Source of the DNA: Episyrphus balteatus
Lineage: Eukaryota > Arthropoda > Insecta > Diptera > Syrphidae
Assembly: GCF_945859705.1 (NCBI RefSeq)
Contig: NC_079138.1
Span: 6,262,001 to 6,326,000, forward strand
Reading direction: 5' to 3'
DNA: 64,000 nt
Position numbers and translations under genes: made by a program
The notes under the pieces: model-generated
Databases searched by the model: none
What the model saw: only the letters and a program-made list of their open reading frames with translations
Told to the model about the DNA's origin: nothing
Shown: one piece after another, positions 46,431 to 59,600 of the stretch
Layout: each line of letters begins with the position of its first letter
Numbering within the stretch: position 1 is the first letter of the stretch

Positions 46431-49400
46431 GTTTATTTATTTATTTACGTCCATAAGTATTATAACTCTCTTAGACTAATTACAAAGATATTTCTTAATA
46501 ATAATTTATTGATAATAATTAATAAAAAATACAAACATGAGATTGTCATTAACATAATAAGTGATTTGAAATTATTTCTGCTTTGATTAAAATCGAATAC
46601 ATTTGCATATTAATTGAATTTAACGCAACCATTTGTTATCGGCTCATTTTGGCCATAATTTGTTGCATTTCGAGAAACAAAAAGTCCCAAAAGTTAACGT
46701 CGAAACGAAAACGGTAGATAGGGTAGGTGGTGACAGTTATCAGAAAAATAATTTAAAAAATCGCAGCCATATATTTTGTGAGTTATGGGCATTTAAAAAA
46801 AAATCTTAATTTTTTTAAATTTTTTTCTTTTGTAAAGGAACCTTGAATAACCCTGCTACCATGTATTCTGAAAAGTTCTGAAAAGGCACAAAACTTAAAT
46901 AACATGGAAAAATTACCTAATAAAAAAGTCGGGTTTCTTAAGAAAATAAATTTTATCTCGGTTATTTATGGAATATTCTCAACAATGTTATACCATTTTG
47001 AAAAAAGAATTGAACACACCAACTTTTAAGGCAACTTGCCGAAACATCGTAGTGCATTTTTTTTACACTACGGTTCATTGAATTAGAGTCATGTAAAATT
47101 TTTTAGTACTTAGTTGGGCAAAAAAGTAATATTTGCAAAACTGATACAGCTGAGTTAAAATTTTTGAATGCATTTGGTAGCATTTGGACGAACTAGAGCT
47201 ACAAAAAGAGTTTTTAATGTATAGGGATCCTGAAATTCATGAGAGTTTCTAAACAAAAATTCGGACATAGCATTAGCCCTTGATAGAATATAATCAATAT
47301 GTACACTAAAAGAGAGATGTAGATCAAAAATGACCCTCAAGTCCTTTTAAGTTACAACTCCTTGCAACATCACTCCACCCATCTTATAATCAAATAATCC
47401 ATAATGTACTACTCTGCACAAGTGTGGGGGTACCAAGATGTGAAGATTAACAATAGGTACTATATTTTAGTGAAGTACGTACGATTTTTTTGAAATATTG
47501 ATTTTTAAAGAAATGACATTAGTTTGAAAAATTCATTTACTCCAAAAACAAAATTCGGTACAAAAAAGACCATAAATTCGTTAAATTTTAATATTTCAAA
47601 ACGTACTTCACTGGAGAATAGTATTGTTAAGCTCCACACAAAATTTCAGCGCAATCGGTTAAAAACTGTAGGAGTTAGTTGGTCGCCCGATGGGAGCACA
47701 GGATTATCATCCTGAACTACGCCGCCATTTTAAAAATTTCACATCATTAAAATATTTCACATTATCCTATTCTGTTATTTATTTATGTACTTAATCAAAC
47801 TAAACAAACACTAAAAGAAAGTAATGTTTCTCCTTTGTTTTGTACGCTGATGAAAATGAAACTCGATTTCATGCTTACAAAGTGTTATTACCCCTTAAAG
47901 ATTATAACACCGTCCGCGAACATTAAGCATTTTGAAAAATTAATAACTGTTGGAAGGTCATTAACGAACATTCAAAATAGAAGGGGCCCCAGCTGACTGC
48001 CCTATGGGCTGTGGCACACCCGAGTGGTTATAAATTATAGAAGATAATGTAGACCCAATTTTCACAAACTGTGAGCGATTACACAAATAATTGCTTAACC
48101 ATTCTTAGCAGTGGCGTACGTTGAGTCGCCGTGGCCCCGGGGCAAGACTAAATTTTGGGGCCCCTTTGATATTTGGGTGAACCTTAGATACAAAAAAAAA
48201 AGTACGTTTACACCATACATTTTTTTTGTATGGCTTATTTATTTTTATAGGTTTATTTTAATGTTTTAATATGCACTTTGCTATACTTACTTAAAATTAA
48301 TGTTGGGGCCCCCAAAATTAAATATTTAGAGGCCCATAAAATAAAAAATTTTGAAGCTTAGAATTGATAGTTCTTGGGGTCTCTGTTCTGAAGTAATAAA
48401 TACATATCGTCGGTCTCAAAAGGAAACCGCGTAACTCCACCTTTTTTCGAAAATGACTTTTGAATGCTATTTTATAGAAAATATGTCAGTGGAGTAACCA
48501 TTTCCATCAGCAGACATAATTTTTTTATTTTGGGGCCCTGAAAAATTAATTTTATTGCCCCAAAAATTAAATATTTATAGAGGCCCCTAAAATAATTTTT
48601 TTTAGCTTAGAATTGATAGTGACAACTGAAAATGTACACCTTTGATTTTCCATCATCAAACATAGTTTATTTCTTTTGGGGTCCCTGAAAAATTATTTTT
48701 GGGGCCTCAAAATTAAGTAATATAATTTTTTTGGAGCCAAGAATTAATAGGTGTTGGGGCATCTGTTCTGAAGAAATATTCGAAATGCCACCAATAACGT
48801 AATGTTTTGTTTTAGGCCCTGATGTATTTATGTTGAATTGATATTTAATTTTCCATTTGATTGTTTTGAACCACTGAAGTAATAGCTTTTGAGGATCCTC
48901 AAATAATTTTCATCCATCAGAAAATTTGATGAATATTTTTATGCTCCTTATTAATATTTCCCCAATTAATATTTGATTGCCTATCAACTAACAGGGTTCC
49001 TGAAAAATAATTTTTTGGGACTCTTCATATAAAATTTTTAGAGCCCCGAAGTCATATTTTTTGGGGCTCCTAAAGTAATATTTTGTAATCCATCAACAAA
49101 TGTAGTTTAATTCAACAAAACAATTTTTTTTTAATTTAATTTTTTTTTTGACGCCCTGAAGTAAAGGCTTTTGGAGCCTCTGGCCTGAAGTTGTTTGCTT
49201 TTTTGGGGCCTCAATGTATTGACTTGAAGTAATATTTGGTATGCCATGAACAAAACTTTTTTTGCTTTTTTGTATTATTTGTGGTTGCAAAGATTTTTCA
49301 AGTAATATTTTTTGGGGCCCTAAGATAAAATTATAATTTTTCTTTTAAAAGAGCAGTTTATTTTTTTGGGGCCCCTGGGGTAACCTTTTTTTTAAATCAA

Positions 49401-49800
49401 TATAATATATTGATTTACAATTACATAATTTGTGTCCCTTGTATCCGAAGTGATTCAAATACTCAATTTATGCTATGCGGCCCCGGGGCGCCGCCCCGCC
49501 TGCCCCAAGGGAGTGTACGCCCCTGATTCTTAGAGAGAAGTGTGAAATCCTAAAAAGTAAAGGTTTTTTTTCATAAAATTCGATGGCTAACCCTATCAAT
49601 CGCTTTTGAAAAATCTGTAAAAAAACACATCAGTTTGACATTTATGTTTCATGTTTCTTAAACAAAAAATTACAAAGAGAGTCAAATTAGTTACAGTAGA
49701 CCGCCCTTGTACAATACCATGCTGGTAAATCCATATATGAGTTTTCACCGCTTCATAAATTTTATTTTTTACAATTGATTCAAAGTTTTAGTTTTAAAAA
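46430..49800 (-). pseudogene. dead non-LTR (Jockey/CR1-type) reverse transcriptase, interrupted
   Basis: Minus-strand motifs in order: QHGIVQGRSTVTNLTLF (about 49725-49675), a finger-domain motif; DFSKAIDRVSHR (about 49615-49575); SGVPQ, LGPLLF and FVNDLPT (about 48030-47960); LMFADGVIIF (about 47930-47900), where the second catalytic Asp is Gly; and the thumb DLRVIFDLHLSFSVHIDYI to RDPYTLKTLF-like residues (47345-47190). An A-rich tail, AATAAATAAATAAA on the minus strand, sits near 46435. Stops, frameshifts, the hAT at 48109-49525 and foreign DNA at about 47400-47880 break it. Confidence 0.8.
48109..49525 (+). mobile_element. 1417-bp non-autonomous hAT, CAGTGGCGTACG family (copy 1)
   Basis: Ends CAGTGGCGTACGTTGAG and, on the complement, CAGGGGCGTACACTCCC are flanked by an exact 8-bp duplication ATTCTTAG (48101-48108, 49526-49533). 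The interior is built from TTTTGGGGCCCC-type repeats and has no transposase. It splits the minus-strand reverse transcriptase pseudogene. Confidence 0.92.
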
Positions 49801-50332
49801 AAACATTTATACCTAATTTGGTTTTGAATTTTTTTTTAGAATTTGTTCAATACCATTGTCAGCCTTACTAAAAATTTCAGGTGCAACGTAAGAAAATGGC
49901 GGCACTTTTTTGTGGATGCTGCCATGGTTCATCGATTCATTAGACGTTATCACGTCAAAAATGTTCTATATAAAACACCGTGCAAAATTTTACTGAGCTA
50001 CATAAGTTATAAGTTACCAATAATACACCTCCAAATGCAAACTACACATTTCTTACGCTTTTATATTGTTCTCTAACTTTTATATTTCAACAGTACTACA
50101 AGCTACAATAACCCTGTTGTGTTGATTCCCAAGACGTTTTTGAAGTTATATTGAAGTTATACTTCTTATGGGAGGGTGAGTATGAAAATTTACTTTTTGA
50201 CAAGAATGTCAAAGGGATTATGACGCGATCACCCTGGGTAGCAGGGCTGTCGTTTCACCTTTAGAGTGGGCAGTACTTTAGTATTTAAAAATGCAGTACG
50301 CCGCAGTACGGCAAACATAAAACACACAACAC

Positions 50333-50562
50333 GTTGCAAGTTACATATTTCATGTGGCAAGTTGTATGTGGCAAGTTGCATGTGGCAAGTTGCATGTGGC
50401 AAGTGTTATGTGGCAAGTTGCGTGTGGCAAGTTGCATGTTGCAAGCTGCATGTGGTAAGTTGTGTGTGGTAAGTTGCATGTGGCAAGTTGCGTGTGGCAA
50501 GTTGCATGTGGGAAGTTGCATGTGACAAGTTGCATGTGGTAATTTCCATTTGGCAAGTTGCC
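50333..50562. repeat. minisatellite, ~14-bp unit GTGGCAAGTTGCAT
   Basis: About sixteen tandem units with point variation (GCATGTGGCAAGTT, GTATGTGGCAAGTT, GTGTGGTAAGTT). Open frames on both strands through it are repeat artefacts. Confidence 0.92.
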
Positions 50563-50575
50563 AGGGTTGCAAAAA

Positions 50576-52085
50576 GCTCACATTTCAGCTAAGCTCACAG
50601 CTCAGTTTAAATTTGAGCTAGCTCACTTTTGAGCTAGGTACCATAGCTCAGCTCATTTGAGCTGAGCTGAAAGTTAGCGCCCCCAACTTCCAACGCCTAT
50701 ATCTCGGAATTTTGAAGAAAATGAAAACAAAATTTTTTGATGCCAAAAGGTAGCGGGGACTCTAACCTACATTTGGGTACAACTCCCATCTCTTTAGGTC
50801 CACGCGTTCTCAAACCGGGAGAACTTAAAAGAAAAAAAAGAAATAGGCACGATTCTGATAAAATAGGCATGATGTGGCGGTTTAACATGGAAGGCGATTT
50901 TTTAAAAAAACTGATAATGTGCAAAGCGTAGGCCCATGACACAAGCTATCATTTGGCATCACTCCCAAAAATTGCTCTCAAGTGGTTTAGCTTCCAGGAG
51001 CGTTCAAAGATTCGGGGAATTTTCGAAAAAAAATTTTACCCCAACTTTCAAAGGCGATTTTCTCGGAATTTTGAAAAAAATCGAAAAACCGGATTATACC
51101 ACTATCTGGTAGCTGAGAATATAAGCTTTCATATGGCACCACTCCCTTGTCTCTAGATCAAAGCGTTCCAACGCCTATATCGCGGAATTTTGAAGAAAAT
51201 GAAAAAAAATTTGTTGATGCCAAAAGGTAGCGGGGACTCTAACCTACATTTGGGTACAACTCCCATCCCTTTAGGTCCACGCGTTCTCAAACCGGGAGAA
51301 CTAAAAAAAAAAAAAGAAATAGGCACGATTCTGAAAAAATAGGCATGATGTGGCGGTTTAACATGGAAGGCATTTTTTTTTAAATCTGATAATGTGCAAA
51401 GCGTAGGCCCATGACACAAGCTATCATTTGGCATCACTCCCAAAAATTGCTCTCAAACGGTTTAGCTTCCAGGAGCGTTCAAAGATTCGGGGAATTTTCG
51501 AAAAAAAAATTACCCTTACTTTCAAACGCGATCTTGGAATTTTGAAAAAAATCGAAAAACCGGATTATACCACTATCGGGTAGCTGAGAATATAAGCTTT
51601 CATATGGCACCACTCCCCTGTCTTTAGATCAAAGCGTTCAGCTCCCAGAAGTTTTTTCGCGCCCCCAACTTCCAACGCCTATATCGCGGAATTTTGAAGG
51701 AAATGAAAATAAAATTTTTGATGCCAAAAGGTAGCAGTGACTCTAACCTACATTTGGGTACAACTCCCATCCCTGTAGGTCCCCGCGTTCTCAAACCGGG
51801 AGAACTTAAAAGAAAAAAAAGAAATAGGCACGATTCTGATAAAATAGGCATGATGTGGCGGTTTAACATGGAAGGCGATTTTTTAAAAATCTGATAATGT
51901 GCAAAGCGTAGGCCCATGACACAAGCTTTCATTTGGCATCACTCCCAAAAATTGCTCTCAAGCGGTTTAGCTTCCAGGAGCGTTCAAAGATTCGGGGATT
52001 TTTCGAAAAAAAATTTACCCCAACTTTCAAACGCGATTTTCTCGGAATTTTGAAAAAAGTCGAAAAACCGGATTGTACCGGAATT
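50576..52085. repeat. tandem repeat of ~480-500 bp, three copies, with palindromic AGCTCA leader
   Basis: The block starting CCAACGCCTATAT recurs near 50688, 51168 and 51673. Each copy carries GATGCCAAAAGGTAGC (about 50739, 51217, 51720), AACTCCCATC, CGCGTTCTCAAACCGGGAGA and CCAGGAGCGTTCAAAGATTC. A leader at 50576-50675 is a dense set of GAGCTGAGCT/TGAGCTAGCTCA palindromes. Local satellite-like expansion; the open frames inside are not genes. Confidence 0.88.
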
Positions 52086-52649
52086 TTTTTTTTTATGATA
52101 AAAAAAGAAATATTTTACTAAAAAAATAGAAATATATTTACTATTAAAAAAAACCAAGAGAAAAGATCACGAAAAATTATCTGTTTTTTTTATAAAAATA
52201 TCCATGTGTTAAAATAATTCCATTAATAACTATAACCAAACATCTTAAGCTATGGTGTTTTATAAAAGTTTAAAATATCTTCATATTTCATTATACTTTC
52301 CAAATAAATAATAGAAATTAAAAATATCAATTGAAATTAATTTTCATATACTGAATGAGAAGTATAACTTCAGTCGCGTGTACATGTGTACACACACTCT
52401 TTTTTTTTTGTCTTTTTGAACAAAATATTATTATTATTATTATATACATAGTACTTCGTACATGAATGTACGGACTACTGACACTTATCAGCGCGGCAAC
52501 TGAGGCCATTTGGCTGAGACAACACCAGACAATGACAAAGAGAAGGACAGATAGACACAAAGAAAGAACATATAACATAGAACTACGTGGCACAGAGGAG
52601 GAGACATAGTTGAAAATTGTCTCATATTATCGCACAGGTGGCTTCAGTT

Positions 52650-52755
52650 AAGCTGGCGATTTAGAAAAAACTTCTGAGCCTACCGTTGGGCTCGAACCCA
52701 CGATGTCTGGCTCTGAAGTCATCTACTTATTCCTCTGTGCCATGGCCACCTGCTG
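52650..52755 (-). other. tRNA-like relic (SINE head or tRNA pseudogene)
   Basis: On the minus strand, TGGCACAGAGGAATAAG (A-box-like) precedes by about 41 bases a B box inside GTGGGTTCGAGCCCAAC (52685-52701). A second A-box-like GTGGCACAGAGGAGGA lies on the plus strand at about 52588. No complete cloverleaf was found. Confidence 0.5.
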
Positions 52756-52795
52756 AACAAAATAAAAATCAAAATGTTTGTTAAAGAGTTGCCAG

Positions 52796-53283
52796 TAGTG
52801 ATGGGAACTATTGAATAAAAACTATCAAACTACCGATAGTTGTAAAATATTCATTCATTCGATAGTTTTAAATCTTTCATTCATTTAGTTACTAATTTCA
52901 TTCAAATAGTTTTTTCATTCGATAGTTTAGTTACTATTTTCAGTCGAATAGTTTTTTCATTCGATAGCTTAGTTACTATTTTCATTCGAATAGTTTTTCA
53001 TTCGATAGTTTTTTCATTCGAATAGTTTTTCTATACTATATTTTTTTCATTCAAATATGTAGTTTTCTTAAACGATAGTTTTTTTCATTTGAATAGTTTT
53101 TTTATATGACAGTTTTTATTCGATAGTTTATTCGATGGTTTGTTTGATAGTTTTTATTCGATAGTTTTATTCGATAGTATTATTCGAATAAATAAATGAA
53201 TGAATGAATGAACTATTCGATAGTTCAAATCATTCAGTTACTAACTATCGATAGTTCAAATTATTCGATAGTTCCCATCACTA
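52796..53283. mobile_element. 488-bp hAT MITE made of GATAGTTTTTTCATTC repeats
   Basis: Ends TAGTGATGGGAACTATTGAA and, on the complement, TAGTGATGGGAACTATCGAA are flanked by GTTGCCAG (52788-52795) and GTTGCCTG (53284-53291). Almost all of the interior is a degenerate 16-bp array of CATTCGATAGTTTTTT-like units. No transposase. Confidence 0.87.
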
Positions 53284-53449
53284 GTTGCCTGGCTTTAAGA
53301 AGTTACAAAGTTTTTTTGTGTTTGATACAAGTCTTAGCATTTCGGAAACATTAAGTTAAGAAAACTTTGTTATGAATGACCAACAAAATTATTTATTTAT
53401 TTATTTAGGCCTTCAACGTTCTACTAAAGGTACTTCCAATTCGATATTA

Positions 53450-53596
53450 GGGTTATTCATGAAACGGTATAAGCTCTGGGTAAACCTGGTAAACGTGGTA
53501 AATGTGCCAAAATTTTGTATGGAATTGACAGTTAGTTTACCACGTTTACCATTTAACCAGGATTATCCAGAGTTTACATCGTTGCATGAGTATCCC
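53450..53596. mobile_element. 147-bp MITE with TATTA duplication
   Basis: The left end GGGTTATTCATGAAACG and the complementary right end GGGATACTCATGCAACG are flanked by TATTA (53445-53449, 53597-53601). GGTAAACGTGGTAAA is inverted inside. The superfamily is unclear: TA or a 3-bp duplication cannot be excluded. A TTTA tail at 53388-53405 suggests an adjacent non-LTR end. Confidence 0.7.
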
Positions 53597-53601
53597 TATT
53601 A

Positions 53602-56600
53602 ACAATATTGAAAAATGTTGTTAATAGTAATATAATATGTATGTCAACACTCAAAGATGCTGTAGGTAAATTCAAAACCAAACAAAAGAGGCAACTAACT
53701 ATTCGTTTTTCTATATGCATGCTCTTAATGTTTGTAAGGTCCCATATAAAACACAAATAGATATTCTTTACTTCACTGGGTATGGGTAATGGTTTGCAGA
53801 CAAACGACAAAATGCATTTGATCACGGTGCGGTGCCAAAGATGAGTTAGATTTTTCTGTCGTTAGTAACAGGGGCAGATTTAGAAGAGGAAAGTCGGAGC
53901 TACTGCCCTGGGCCCCTACGAAATAGGGGCCCCTACAGTGGCCAAAATAAAAAATCATATTCCAACAACTAAACACCATACAGAAAATCAAATAAGAACC
54001 TTCATCTTTGTCGTCATAAGAAAAAAACACAAGAGTGCATCGGATTGAGTAATAAGAATTCAAAGCAAGAACAAAAATACATGACCGAAGACAATGAACT
54101 TTATCTTCAAAGTACAGGTACAATAGACTTGTTACTTTTACGATAATACGTAATGGCACATGAAAAAGAAGACTTACGTTTTTTAGAAACGTCATATTGC
54201 CTATAGTTTGGATTTTTTGTAATCAGCATTAAAAATACCTTGAAACATGTATCATATGTGGATATAATACCATAATCTATTTTTCCTAATTTTGTAAATC
54301 ATCATCTCGCGGTTTGACCATACAAATCGCGACTATGGATATGATTTGTCTTAAGGATATGCGATTTTTCTAGACTTTTGAAGCAGGTTTTAAACTGCTC
54401 AAAATACGATTTGAGCAAAAACTTTTTTTTTTAGCATTAGTTTCGAGGTTGAACCCTTATTTGGCTGGACTATAGGAAATGATCAAAATCTTAAATGTCA
54501 CACTAAAGATGCGTAAATTTGACAAGGTGACAACTTTACCATCAAGACGTCCACTCATCAATGGATACACAGACTGACAAGGATAAATTGAACGGACAAC
54601 ATGTTGTTCAGGATATTTTAAAAAAGAAAAAAATATTTCGCCTCAACGCTTTAAATCCGGCCATGGTGAGTCACACTGGTTACCTGGTATTGCTTATTCG
54701 TATAGGTGTTTCGAGCGTCATCAGCTGATATGTAGGTTAAGAATTTGGATGGTTTAAAGGGCTTTAAGAAAAAGAGTTCTTTATCTCTCAACTTTTCTCT
54801 CATCCTCCTTGTTTTCCTCTTTATATCTTTTCTTCTCGTTGCCTTTGCAAATTCAATACCTTGAAGTTACTTGTATTGGAAGCTTTCAACCGCATCATTG
54901 ACCCCTTTTCAATATAAGGGTTCAGCTTCCAAAAATAATCTTAAAGAGGCAATAACAATAAGCTTCAAACAACGAAATAATCAAAAAAAAATAGTATTTC
55001 CTGAAAACCATATGGGCAGATACAGATTGTATGTATACAAAATACACTAAAGGCCAAATAAGATTGAGTGATATAGGTACCTACATTATGTACATACATA
55101 CATAATGTGCTAATTCGTATAAGGCCAGCAGTGTTTTATAAAAATATGCTGAAAGCAAGTGTTGAAAAAAAAAAAAATGCGCTCATTGATATTTTAAATT
55201 TTGATAATTGAAAATTTATCGTTTTCACTTGTTCCAAAAATCTTTTTACATTGCAGATAAACTTATTTGGATAAGAACAGATTTAAAAACAAAATAGTTA
55301 TTCTAAGGTTTCTTTATTTCATTATATCGATTTAAAATTTTGATTTTCTCGAAGAAAATTTACTCACTAGGTACAATAATTTATTTTATTAGGATTTTTG
55401 GCAAAACCTTTCCTTCAAGCAAACCATCAAACTTTAACACCTGGTGCCAAGGGTGGATGTTTGAAAAGCAAAAATGTAAAAATAGTAGGTAAGAATACTT
55501 TTCATCTGATTTAGAATGTGACATATTTATTTTGCAATACTAAAGAAGTATGTACTTATAAGAACGTATAGTCATAAAAGACTGTTTTGTTTCGGAAATA
55601 CATTGAAATAAATTGAAATTCACATCAGAAAAATTCAACCGCACCTAGGAATTGGAATGAACTTATAGTGCTTGCCAGGTTAGATGTAATATCCAATTGC
55701 CCAAGGAAATTAGAAACAGCAAATGAACAAAATGTCGATTTCATATTGAGATCAAAATCAAAAAAATAGACAAAAGTTTACAAATAATATATATTCTTAC
55801 AGACAACAGATTAAAACAAAGATATACAACAATTTGAACTTAAACATTATATAAACGACAATATTATAATTTTAATACGAGCAAGGTGAGTCTTTTTCAA
55901 GAATATGTCATAAGTTTGTTTGAAAAAATTAACCAAAAATGACAATTACGACCGTTAACAATTGGCAACCGTGCTGTCAAATTTCCTTTTAAGCAATAAA
56001 ATAGTAGTAAAATGCCGTATACATACATGTGTACACCAAATTAAAGCTGTATCCGTTCTTTTGTTTCTTTTTTGTTTAAGCTATATCGTATCCATTTTAC
56101 CTATAAAAAGTTTCTGAATGAAAATTTGAAAGCCCTTGTGACGTCGTCTATGTGAATGAAATTTTCTCGCCGCCTTCTCATGGTTCTGCGCTGATATTCC
56201 CTGGTTCATGTAATTCCGTGTGTAACATGGAAATATTTAGATATATCTAAACTTTACTCTCGTACCTATTATAGCCCTTAACAATTTTTGTGTGGGTGGT
56301 TATATCGAGAGAATGAGAGAAAACATCGGTTTCACAATCATACGAGTAAAAATAAGAATGTAGGAATTATATTAAATCTTACCAAAAATAACCTTTTAAT
56401 TTGATTCAGATACGTGTGCCTATACATTTTGTTTTTAATATCGCATTTGAAAATTTCAATTATTTTGAAGATTTTTGCTTAATAGACGTTATAGATATTA
56501 GATTGACTTCAAATACATATTTACATGAATTTTGGGTGAACTAAAAAAAAAAAATAAATATAGTAAATAGAAAGAGCAGCTTTCGATAATTTTGGTTTTG

Positions 56601-59600
56601 AATATGGTAATGAATGAAACATGTTCTAGTTCTTTTGAATTTTTCTAGGAGAAAAAGTTTTCTAATATAGGTATAAATAGGTTACGTTCAGAATGTTTAA
56701 TAGTTTGTTTAAGTGATTTGTATTCATTTTCAATTTAAATGAAAACTGTTGCTTAGTCCAATATATTTTTCTTTTGCGAATAAAATAAATAAATGAGCTT
56801 AAAGAAAATGTTTGTCTTCAAAATTAATTAACTACAGTTTGAACTCAATTGTCTACGCTACATAACCTACTATTCATTAATTTTAAACAGAAGGATATTC
56901 CTATAACCCACTTAGCTGTTAGCTGTTAGCTCTTTTCTATTTTCATTTACATTTGCTTTTACAAAAACTTTACCCTCATCAAGAATGTTTTAGTGTTTTT
57001 CATTAAGAAAAAGAAAATACCATAGCTCAACCAACAACACGGTACTGTCAGCTGTAATAACAAGCAAAATCTATTAACATTCTTACTCGTTCGTAAAACA
57101 CATTATAAAAAGGACATCCTCCTACTCGTAGAATAGCGCTAACTTTAAGTAGCAATATTGCTTACTATGCATAATGCAATAGAATACGGGAAAAGTCCCA
57201 CGCTCTTAAGAAATGTTCACTCTTATGAATGATCAAAAATATTTTAATAGAGAGATGGACCAATAGTTGTTGCAGTTGATGAAAAGAATGTCTGAATTTA
57301 CCAAGAAAATGTCCTGAAAGGCAAATTCCTTGCAGATGATGAATATAATAGTATATGAAAACACCTTTTATCCCAGATAGAACGGGTAAATTGTATAAAC
57401 TATTGTCGAAGTGGTTCACTGTGGCGTATGTGGAATATTTTATTTTCATTGATGAAAAAAATGTTTTTAATACCACTTCCAACTATCGTATCGCACTTTA
57501 ACTTTGTACACATGTAGTTCGGATGACAACACAATATTTTGTGGTCCGGACCCCAAAGAGGGGCATGGGGGGTTGATACACCCCAAATCAATGTATGCTT
57601 ATATTATGTAGTATGGATGCATAAATTATGATTTGCAGGTACGAGCGCAAGAAATGGTGTTCGGAGGTTCATACCACCCAAGTCGAATTTTACCTAAATG
57701 CTCTCAATTATGATAAGACTGAAAAGTAAAGAATGAAATATATAGTTTAAAAACTTAAAATACGCTTTTGTTTTGTGTGAGCTTTGTTGTATAGTTTGAC
57801 CAGAGCAGAGCGCTCTACGCTTCTTGATTTACCAATTTGATAATAAAATCGTATTTTTAGTTTTTTAAACTAAATATTTTTTACTTTTTTGGACAAGTAT
57901 TGGTTTCTTTAAAAAAAAATTGGCTAAATAAAACAAACATTACGATTATGGAGAAGCTGAGTTGAAAAATTTGCAGGCATACAATTGTCTAATAGAAAAA
58001 TTTCGATGGATTTGAGCAGCAAAAACTTTTATGCAAAAACAAAAATGTCATGTTAAGTTTTTGTAAGTTTCTACCATAATAAATAAAATTAGTTTGCCAG
58101 TAACGAAGCACAGCCAAATGTATCTACATATTCCCAATGTCTGCTCTGACGCATACAAAACACTTTACCCCAAATCCAATATAACACAAAAAGAGGAAAA
58201 ATAATTTAATAACATACAACGATGAGAGATGACGTTGGTAGAGGCTTTGAGAGAATCTTAAAGTTACTCCTTTGCAGTTAATTTCTTGGTGTTCAACATC
58301 TTATTAGGTCGATATAGGATGATTGTTTTAGTGACGTCAAGGTCGGTTCATCTAAAGTGTTCTCACAGTCGATTTTCCTTCTTATAACATGAGCTATAGA
58401 CATGAAGCTATTTAATCAGAATAAAAAAGACACCTAGAAATATAGACAATATGAGAGGTAGGTGAATATAGATAAATATACAGTTATACAAATAAACAAG
58501 TAAGCAGATTGACAGACAAATAATAAATCGGTTAAAATAGTGAGACAATTAGGCAGTTGAACAGACATTCAGCTATTTATATACTTTCATGTTACATGCA
58601 AATACCTATACAGGTAGACAGTTAAACTGATAGGTAGTTGGTACATTGAGACAATAGACGGGAATAACAATAATCATTTTTATCAATAAAAAAAAAACTT
58701 CAATGGATCGAAGTTGAGAATTGAGATATGACTGAACCGTACAGAAAGTACTAGCTTTCAAATACAAAAAGAATCATCAAAATCGGTTCATCGAGTCGAA
58801 ACTTCTCAGATTACAAACATACAAAATTGAGAAGTCGGTTAAAAAGACAGACATGACAGGTTTAATTTTCTAAATACATATAAAATTCAACTAACAAGTA
58901 ACAGTCACAAATTAAAATTATTGTTATTTCTATAACCTTAAAACACAAATCCATCTTATGCCTGTATATCCTGGAATACGAGTCAAATATAAATATAAAT
59001 TTAATGAAAATTCCTTTATATCCTGAGATACGAATCAAATATAAATAAAATGAAAGAAATTTAATATTCGAAATCTTTTATAATTCATAATAGAAAATTC
59101 ATAACAGTGTCTATCAGCTTTGGCCTACATACTTCCAACAATGTAGAACTTAACTTTTAATTTCAAATCCAGCATTATAACAACCATCAACGTGGTTGCC
59201 TCCATGTGATTTTCTTGCAACTTTAACTTTAGACAGTTGTCATATATAACAAAACCGTTTAATCTTTAAGCATAAAATATATGTCCTAAATACCGAGGTT
59301 TTAGATCTTAGATCTAACCGCCTTTGTTAAACTTTATATACTATTGCAACTTTATAAATTGATTGGTATTGTTAATCGCCACTTGCCAATTGCCAATTGC
59401 CACTTTATATGTACCAAAGCATTTTACAACATAGAAATGTAACAGTTGGATGAAGTTTCAATCTATTTTCATTTTGAGAAGTTTTAATAAGACTTTATGG
59501 GGACTACACTTTTATAAAGTTTTTATCAGATAAAAAAATAATTTAAATAGAATTTATTGAACCGAAGTGAAATAAGAAATGAAATGAATTCATCATAAAC

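Noticed and set aside
50266..50581. Cys/Gln/His-rich ORFs on both strands
   Set aside because: They are translations of the 14-bp minisatellite.
50697..51932. Several similar ORFs on both strands (for example containing SSPGLRTRGPK)
   Set aside because: They repeat because the DNA is a three-copy tandem array; there is no start context, splice pattern or known domain.
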